This document shows, in pieces, positions 13,816 to 17,059 of a stretch of 17,059 bases of DNA. Each line of letters begins with the position of its first letter. Position 1 is the first letter of the stretch. Under the pieces are notes generated by a model. It searched no databases. It was not told the origin of the DNA and worked only from the letters and a program-made list of their open reading frames with translations. The stretch covers positions 1-17,059 of the forward strand of contig JAZNIW010000056.1 of the NCBI GenBank assembly GCA_045577695.1. The letters are read 5' to 3'. Made by a program: the position numbers and the translations under genes. This stretch comes from UMGS1279 sp045577695 (GTDB lineage Bacteria > Bacillota > Clostridia > Oscillospirales > Acutalibacteraceae).

Positions 13816-15993
13816 TTAGCGACGATGGTTTTTGAACCCGGGGCGACTGCCGCGACGAGGACGATCCTCTGCTTGACCATCATCTTCGGGGGTTAACCCT
13901 TCGATTTCAATCAAAGCATCGCGACGGCTGAGATTCAAACGACCTTGGTCATCAATTTCGGTCACCTTAACGATGACTTCGTCACCGACGGTAACACAAT
14001 CTTCTACCTTTTCCACGCGTTTTACATCCAACTTGCTGATGTGAACCAAGCCCTCTTTACCGGGGGCAATTTCTACAAAAGCACCAAAGTTCATCAAACG
14101 GGTAACTTTGCCCTTGTAAACAGCACCGATTTCGGGATCTAACGCAATCGTTTCCACAATCATCAAAGCGCGTTTTGCATCGTCACCGTCAATGGCAGAA
14201 ATGAACACATTACCGTCATCATCAATGTCGATTTTGCAGTTGCAGTCAGATTGGATTTTTTGAATCACTTTACCGCCCGAACCAATAACCTCACGAATCT
14301 TATCGGGATGGATTTTTGTGCTGAGCATCTTGGGCGCGTATTTAGAAACTTCGGCACGCGGCTCGGTGATACATTTGAGCATAACTTCATCCAAAATAAA
14401 GAGTCTGGCTTTGTAGGTTTTCTCCAGTGCCTCTTTGATGATTTCGGGGGTCAAACCGTGGATTTTTAAATCCATTTGAATGGCGGTGATACCCTTGTGC
14501 GTACCAGCCACCTTAAAGTCCATATCGCCAAAGAAATCTTCCAGACCTTGAATATCAACCATAGTCATAAAACGGTCGCCTTCGGTAATCAAACCGCAGG
14601 AGATACCGGCAACGGGAGCCTTAATCGGCACACCGGCATCCATCAAAGCCAAGGTAGAACCGCAGATGGAACCCTGCGAGGTCGAACCGTTGGACGAAAG
14701 AATTTCCGAAACCAAACGAATGGCATAGGGGAATTCTTCTTCGCTGGGGATAACCGGCAACAAGGCACGCTCGGCCAAAGCACCGTGACCGATTTCACGA
14801 CGGCCGGGACCACGCGAAGGACGTGTTTCGCCCACCGAGTAGGAAGGCATATTGTAGTGGTGCATATAGCGTTTGGTTTCTTCATCATCAATGCCGTCTA
14901 ACAATTGGCTGTCACGAATCGAACCCAAGGTGGCTATGGTGAGAACCTGTGTTTGACCGCGGGAGAATAAGCCGGAACCGTGTACACGGGGCAGCAATCC
15001 AACTTCGGAAGAAAGGGGACGGATTTCGTCAATACCACGGCCATCCACGCGTTTGCCATCATCCAGCAACCAGCGACGAACCACATATTTTTGCAATTTG
15101 TACATACACTCGTCAATCTTGGCTTCCATTTCGGGATAAACCTCATCAAACTTAGCATGTACGGCATCGTAAACAGGAAGCAACCGCTCATCGCGTACAT
15201 TTTTATCGTCGGTGTCTAATGCGGCGCGAACATCCTCAATGGCGAACTCTTTGATAGCCTCAAACATTTCGGGATCGGGTTCGGAAGTTTCAAACGTAAA
15301 CTTCTCTTTGCCGATTTCGGCTCTGATATCGTTGATGAAGGCCACCAATTTTTGATTTTCGGCATGGCCTTTCATAATGCCGTCAAACATTACCTCGTTC
15401 GAAACTTCTTTTGCACCGGCTTCAATCATAGCAACCAAATCAGCCGTCGAAGCAACCGTCACCTGCATTTCGGATTTCTTTTGTTGCTCGTAGTTGGGAT
15501 TCAAGACAATTTCCCCATCAACATAGCCAACCGAAACACCGCTAATCGGGCCATCCCACGGAATATCCGAGATGGAAATAGCAATCGAAGCACCAATCAT
15601 ACCAACGATTTCAGGTGAGCAATCCGGGTCAACCGACATAACAGTACAAACAATCGAAACGTCATTGCGCATATCCTTGGGGAACAAGGGGCGAATGGGA
15701 CGGTCGATCACGCGCGAAGCGAGAATCGCCTTGTCGGTGGGTTTGCCCTCGCGGCGGGTGAAGGAGCCGGGAATTTTACCAACCGAGTAAAGTTTTTCTT
15801 CAAAATCAACCGAAAGGGGCAAAAAGTCAATGCCATCTCGCGGTCTGGCCGAAGCCGTCGCGGCACAAAATACCGCGGTTTCGCCGTAGCGTACCAAGCA
15901 GGAACCACTGGCAAGCTGGGCCATTTTGCCGATTTCAACCGTTAAGGTACGGCCGGCAAATTCGGTGCTGTAAACCTTAAAATTATCGTACAT
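13816..15993 (-). CDS. pnp: Polyribonucleotide nucleotidyltransferase (PNPase)
   Basis: A 725-residue phosphorolytic 3'-5' exoribonuclease, a trimer that degrades mRNA and can add tails. Order of domains: RNase PH 1 (about 10-140), helical linker (240-320), RNase PH 2 (325-545; RPSRGPGRREIGHGALAERAL and the catalytic acidic block FFGDMDFKVAGT near 487-497), KH (about 555-615; IGSGGKVIQKI at 570-580) and S1 (about 623-692; GKVTRLMNFGAFVEI and GLVHISKL). A short acidic then basic tail ends in FKNHRR. The start is the ATG at 15993 (MYDNFKVY), with GAGGAGG about 8-9 bases upstream; the longer frame to 16053 has no such support. It follows rpsO, the classical order. RicT, an RNase Y partner, is also in this window. 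Confidence 0.97.
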   Translation of the reverse strand: MYDNFKVYSTEFAGRTLTVEIGKMAQLASGSCLVRYGETAVFCAATASARPRDGIDFLPLSVDFEEKLYSVGKIPGSFTRREGKPTDKAILASRVIDRPIRPLFPKDMRNDVSIVCTVMSVDPDCSPEIVGMIGASIAISISDIPWDGPISGVSVGYVDGEIVLNPNYEQQKKSEMQVTVASTADLVAMIEAGAKEVSNEVMFDGIMKGHAENQKLVAFINDIRAEIGKEKFTFETSEPDPEMFEAIKEFAIEDVRAALDTDDKNVRDERLLPVYDAVHAKFDEVYPEMEAKIDECMYKLQKYVVRRWLLDDGKRVDGRGIDEIRPLSSEVGLLPRVHGSGLFSRGQTQVLTIATLGSIRDSQLLDGIDDEETKRYMHHYNMPSYSVGETRPSRGPGRREIGHGALAERALLPVIPSEEEFPYAIRLVSEILSSNGSTSQGSICGSTLALMDAGVPIKAPVAGISCGLITEGDRFMTMVDIQGLEDFFGDMDFKVAGTHKGITAIQMDLKIHGLTPEIIKEALEKTYKARLFILDEVMLKCITEPRAEVSKYAPKMLSTKIHPDKIREVIGSGGKVIQKIQSDCNCKIDIDDDGNVFISAIDGDDAKRALMIVETIALDPEIGAVYKGKVTRLMNFGAFVEIAPGKEGLVHISKLDVKRVEKVEDCVTVGDEVIVKVTEIDDQGRLNLSRRDALIEIEGLTPEDDGQAEDRPRRGSRPGFKNHRR

Positions 15994-16208
15994 TTTCAGT
16001 ATCCTCCTCTTTTTTACCTCATATAAAGCAGGAAGGTTTAGCAATAAATTCACGCCTTAAAATTCCCAAAAAAGGAGAGTTAAATCGTCAATTCACTGCT
16101 AATCGCCTCCCGCTTTGCCACTCCTTGTTACCAAACAGCAAAAGCCATTTCATAACAAACGGACAGACCGACCCGATTGGGTCAATCCGCCCGATTTTTG
16201 TGTCGTAC
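15994..16208 (-). promoter_or_regulatory. rpsO-pnp intergenic leader
   Basis: A 215-base untranslated stretch between the rpsO stop and the pnp start, long for an operon spacer. It holds the strong hairpin at 16160-16193. A second, weak terminator-like pattern follows: AAGGAG near 16134-16139 could pair with CTCCTT near 16071-16076, which precedes six U residues, but the interior pairs poorly. In enteric bacteria the pnp leader carries an RNase III-cleaved hairpin through which PNPase represses itself. A similar role here is only inference. Confidence 0.4.
16160..16193 (-). terminator. Strong hairpin after rpsO (terminator, attenuator or processing site)
   Basis: A 15-bp stem with a 4-base loop: GACCC/GGGTC is the perfect core next to the loop AATC, and ten further pairs (G-U wobbles on the minus strand) extend it. 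It starts 15 bases after the rpsO stop. On the minus strand it is followed by TTTGTT, a poor U-tract, so partial termination or nuclease processing fits better than full termination. Confidence 0.65.
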
Positions 16209-16472
16209 CTACTTACGAATGTTCAAACGCTTAATGATAGAACGGTATCTTTCGATGTCGTTTTTCATCAAGTAAGCCAGAAGATTGCGGCGATGACCAA
16301 CCATCTTCAACAAACCGCGACGCGAATGATGATCCTTGGTGTGAACCTTCAAATGCTCGGTCAATTCGTTGATGCGGGTGGTAAGCAACGCAATTTGTAC
16401 TTCGGGAGAACCGGTATCTCCTTCGTGGGTAGCGTAGGTTTCGATAACCTGTTGCTTGACTTCTTTCGTCAT
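16209..16472 (-). CDS. rpsO: 30S ribosomal protein S15
   Basis: An 87-residue primary 16S rRNA-binding protein of the small subunit. The family core is intact: GDTGSPEVQIALLTTRINELTEHLK, then DHHSRRGLLKMVGHRRNLLAYL, then ERYRSIIKRLNIRK. The start is the ATG at 16472 with GAGAGGTG upstream; an in-frame GTG at 16481 would put the start within the ribosome binding site. Bacterial S15 proteins often repress their own translation by binding a leader structure, and a structured leader is visible here. pnp follows on the same strand, the common rpsO-pnp arrangement. Confidence 0.97.
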   Translation of the reverse strand: MTKEVKQQVIETYATHEGDTGSPEVQIALLTTRINELTEHLKVHTKDHHSRRGLLKMVGHRRNLLAYLMKNDIERYRSIIKRLNIRK

Positions 16473-16567
16473 TGTTGTCACCTCTCATATTTTATTATTC
16501 CTGTTACCGAGCGTAGGGACGGTGACCACCGAAAAAGCGGTAAACCCCCACTCCCAGAAAACGGAAC
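16473..16567 (-). ncRNA. rpsO leader: Structured rpsO 5' leader, candidate S15 autoregulatory element
   Basis: The predicted leader of about 95 nt has mutually exclusive helices. On the minus strand TTACCG (16538-16543) can pair with CGGTAA (16504-16509) to close a domain, while ACCG (16538-16541) can instead pair with CGGT (16528-16531), and CGGT (16528-16531) can pair with ACCG (16520-16523). GGGA/TCCC pairs (near 16552-16555 and 16516-16519) add to this. Such alternatives suit a protein-responsive switch. I cannot show that it matches a described S15 leader class. Confidence 0.35.
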
Positions 16568-16573
16568 AGAGTT

Positions 16574-16602
16574 AGTATACCACAAACTTTTAAAAAAGTA
16601 AA
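16574..16602 (-). promoter_or_regulatory. Promoter of rpsO-pnp
   Basis: On the minus strand: -35 TTTACT (16597-16602), 17-bp spacer, and -10 TATACT (16574-16579) preceded by TGG, an extended -10. Two six-base A-tracts at exactly 10-bp spacing (16606-16611 and 16616-16621, T on plus) lie directly upstream of the -35, like an UP element. Confidence 0.75.
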
Positions 16603-16691
16603 GCATTTTTTAGCATTTTTTCTTTTCCCTCTCCTCCGCACCGAGAAACAAAAAAGAGTCATCCGCAGCTCACATTCCACCGCCAAGGTAA

Positions 16692-16739
16692 CCATTTCCC
16701 AAAAAATCTTCTCTTCCATTTCCCAAAAAATCTTCTCTT
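16692..16739. repeat. Perfect 24-bp tandem duplication
   Basis: A 24-bp unit, beginning CCATTTCCCAAAAAATC and ending TTCTCTT on plus, occurs twice head to tail with no mismatch (16692-16715 and 16716-16739). The second copy ends five bases before the -35 box of the tRNA-Leu promoter. Confidence 0.9.
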
Positions 16740-16744
16740 TCCCC

Positions 16745-16773
16745 TTGACAAAGCCTTTCGTTTTGGGTAAAAT
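16745..16773 (+). promoter_or_regulatory. Promoter of tRNA-Leu
   Basis: Consensus -35 TTGACA (16745-16750), 17-bp spacer, -10 TAAAAT (16768-16773). The start near 16780 would leave a 28-nt 5' leader containing the inverted repeat CACTTTT/AAAAGTG (16782-16796). Confidence 0.85.
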
Positions 16774-16807
16774 AAACTACACACTTTTTAAAAGTGCCAA
16801 GTATTAT

Positions 16808-16891
16808 GCGGGCGTGGCGGAATTGGCAGACGCGCTAGACTTAGGATCTAGTGTCTTCGATGTGCAGGTTCAAGTCCTGTCGCCCGCACCA
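16808..16891 (+). tRNA. tRNA-Leu (anticodon UAG)
   Basis: An 84-base class II tRNA with encoded CCA. Acceptor arms GCGGGCG (16808-16814) and CGCCCGC (16881-16887) pair perfectly, followed by A and CCA. The D-arm region contains AATTGGCAGAC. The anticodon stem CTAGA/TCTAG closes the loop CTTAGGA, giving anticodon TAG at 16842-16844. The long variable arm (TGTCTTCGATGT) is typical of leucine. The T-arm CAGGTTCAAGTCCTG is intact. It reads CUA and, by wobble, other CUN codons. It has its own promoter and terminator, so it appears to be a single-gene unit. Confidence 0.97.
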
Positions 16892-16894
16892 TAT

Positions 16895-16943
16895 CGAGTG
16901 TTCATAACCAACTTGAATGTTGGAAATGAGCACTCGTTTTTTT
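16895..16943 (+). terminator. Intrinsic terminator of tRNA-Leu
   Basis: CGAGTGTTCAT (16895-16905) pairs with ATGAGCACTCG (16926-16936, one G-U), and an inner CCAAC/GTTGG extends the stem. Seven T residues follow (16937-16943), then further T-rich sequence. Confidence 0.92.
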
Positions 16944-17059
16944 ATTTTTATTTTTGAGTAGGTTTACCCCCTGCTCTTTTTTATTACACACTTTTTCAAA
17001 GTACGTAACCCACTATGACACTTTCACGGATTTGCCGTTCAAAGTTGTCAGTGGGCTCT
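16944..17059. other. Non-coding right edge with imperfect hairpin
   Basis: No gene is visible. An imperfect inverted repeat at 17009-17055 pairs CCCACT/AGTGGG, GACA/TGTC, CTTT/AAAG and ACGG/CCGT around the loop ATTTG, with small bulges. No U-tract follows on either strand within view, so it does not look like a simple terminator. Upstream, TACACACTTTTT (16985-16996) repeats the start of the tRNA leader (16778-16789). Confidence 0.5.

Noticed and set aside
16504..16719. Minus-strand open frame of 71 codons whose N-terminus is an 8-residue repeat
   Set aside because: It contains the rpsO promoter and leader, has no ribosome binding site, and the repeat is just the 24-bp tandem duplication read in frame.
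1..17059. CRISPR array, insertion sequence or prophage
   Set aside because: No regularly spaced repeats, transposase, integrase or phage structural genes were seen on either strand.

Overview
The window looks like chromosomal core-genome DNA from a strictly anaerobic member of the Bacillota, class Clostridia, most likely an Oscillospirales/Ruminococcaceae-type gut bacterium. This is inferred from the gene set: a clostridial 2[4Fe-4S] ferredoxin, the bifurcating transhydrogenase pair NfnAB, a stand-alone PduL phosphotransacylase, RicT/YaaT and the M16 pair YmfF/YmfH. Strong AGGAGG ribosome binding sites, TTG/GTG starts and sigma-A type promoters with 16-17 bp spacers fit too. GC is moderate. 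I see no transposase, integrase, phage gene or CRISPR array.

Layout. (a) 1-178: non-coding left edge with several short dyads. (b) 179-1238: a histidine phosphatase (-) and, divergently, a small XRE regulator (+). (c) 1283-2988 (-): pduL-hemW, joined by a TGATG overlap. (d) 3091-4210 (-): ricT, then a 56-residue ferredoxin with its own promoter and terminator. (e) 4508-6753 (+): nfnA-nfnB, divergent from ricT, closed by a 19-bp-stem terminator. (f) 6798-11930 (-): a translationally coupled five-gene operon, ymfF-ymfH-lgt-folD-unknown membrane protein. (g) 12098-13642 (+): cardiolipin synthase, divergent from that operon. (h) 13816-16472 (-): rpsO-pnp. (i) 16745-16943 (+): tRNA-Leu(UAG) with promoter and terminator. 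(j) 16944-17059: no gene; an imperfect hairpin ends the window.

Functional themes. Redox metabolism: ferredoxin beside NfnAB, which couples ferredoxin, NADH and NADPH pools; PduL makes acetyl or propionyl phosphate; HemW belongs to haem-chaperone radical SAM proteins. Envelope: Lgt, cardiolipin synthase, and an exported single-pass protein of unknown function. RNA metabolism: RicT (RNase Y partner), PNPase and S15. One-carbon metabolism: FolD.

I did not find a convincing new multi-gene system. The less ordinary signals are the unknown membrane protein ending the M16/lgt/folD operon, the structured rpsO leader and rpsO-pnp hairpin, a perfect 24-bp tandem duplication against the tRNA promoter, two terminators with related sequence, and structured DNA at both window edges.
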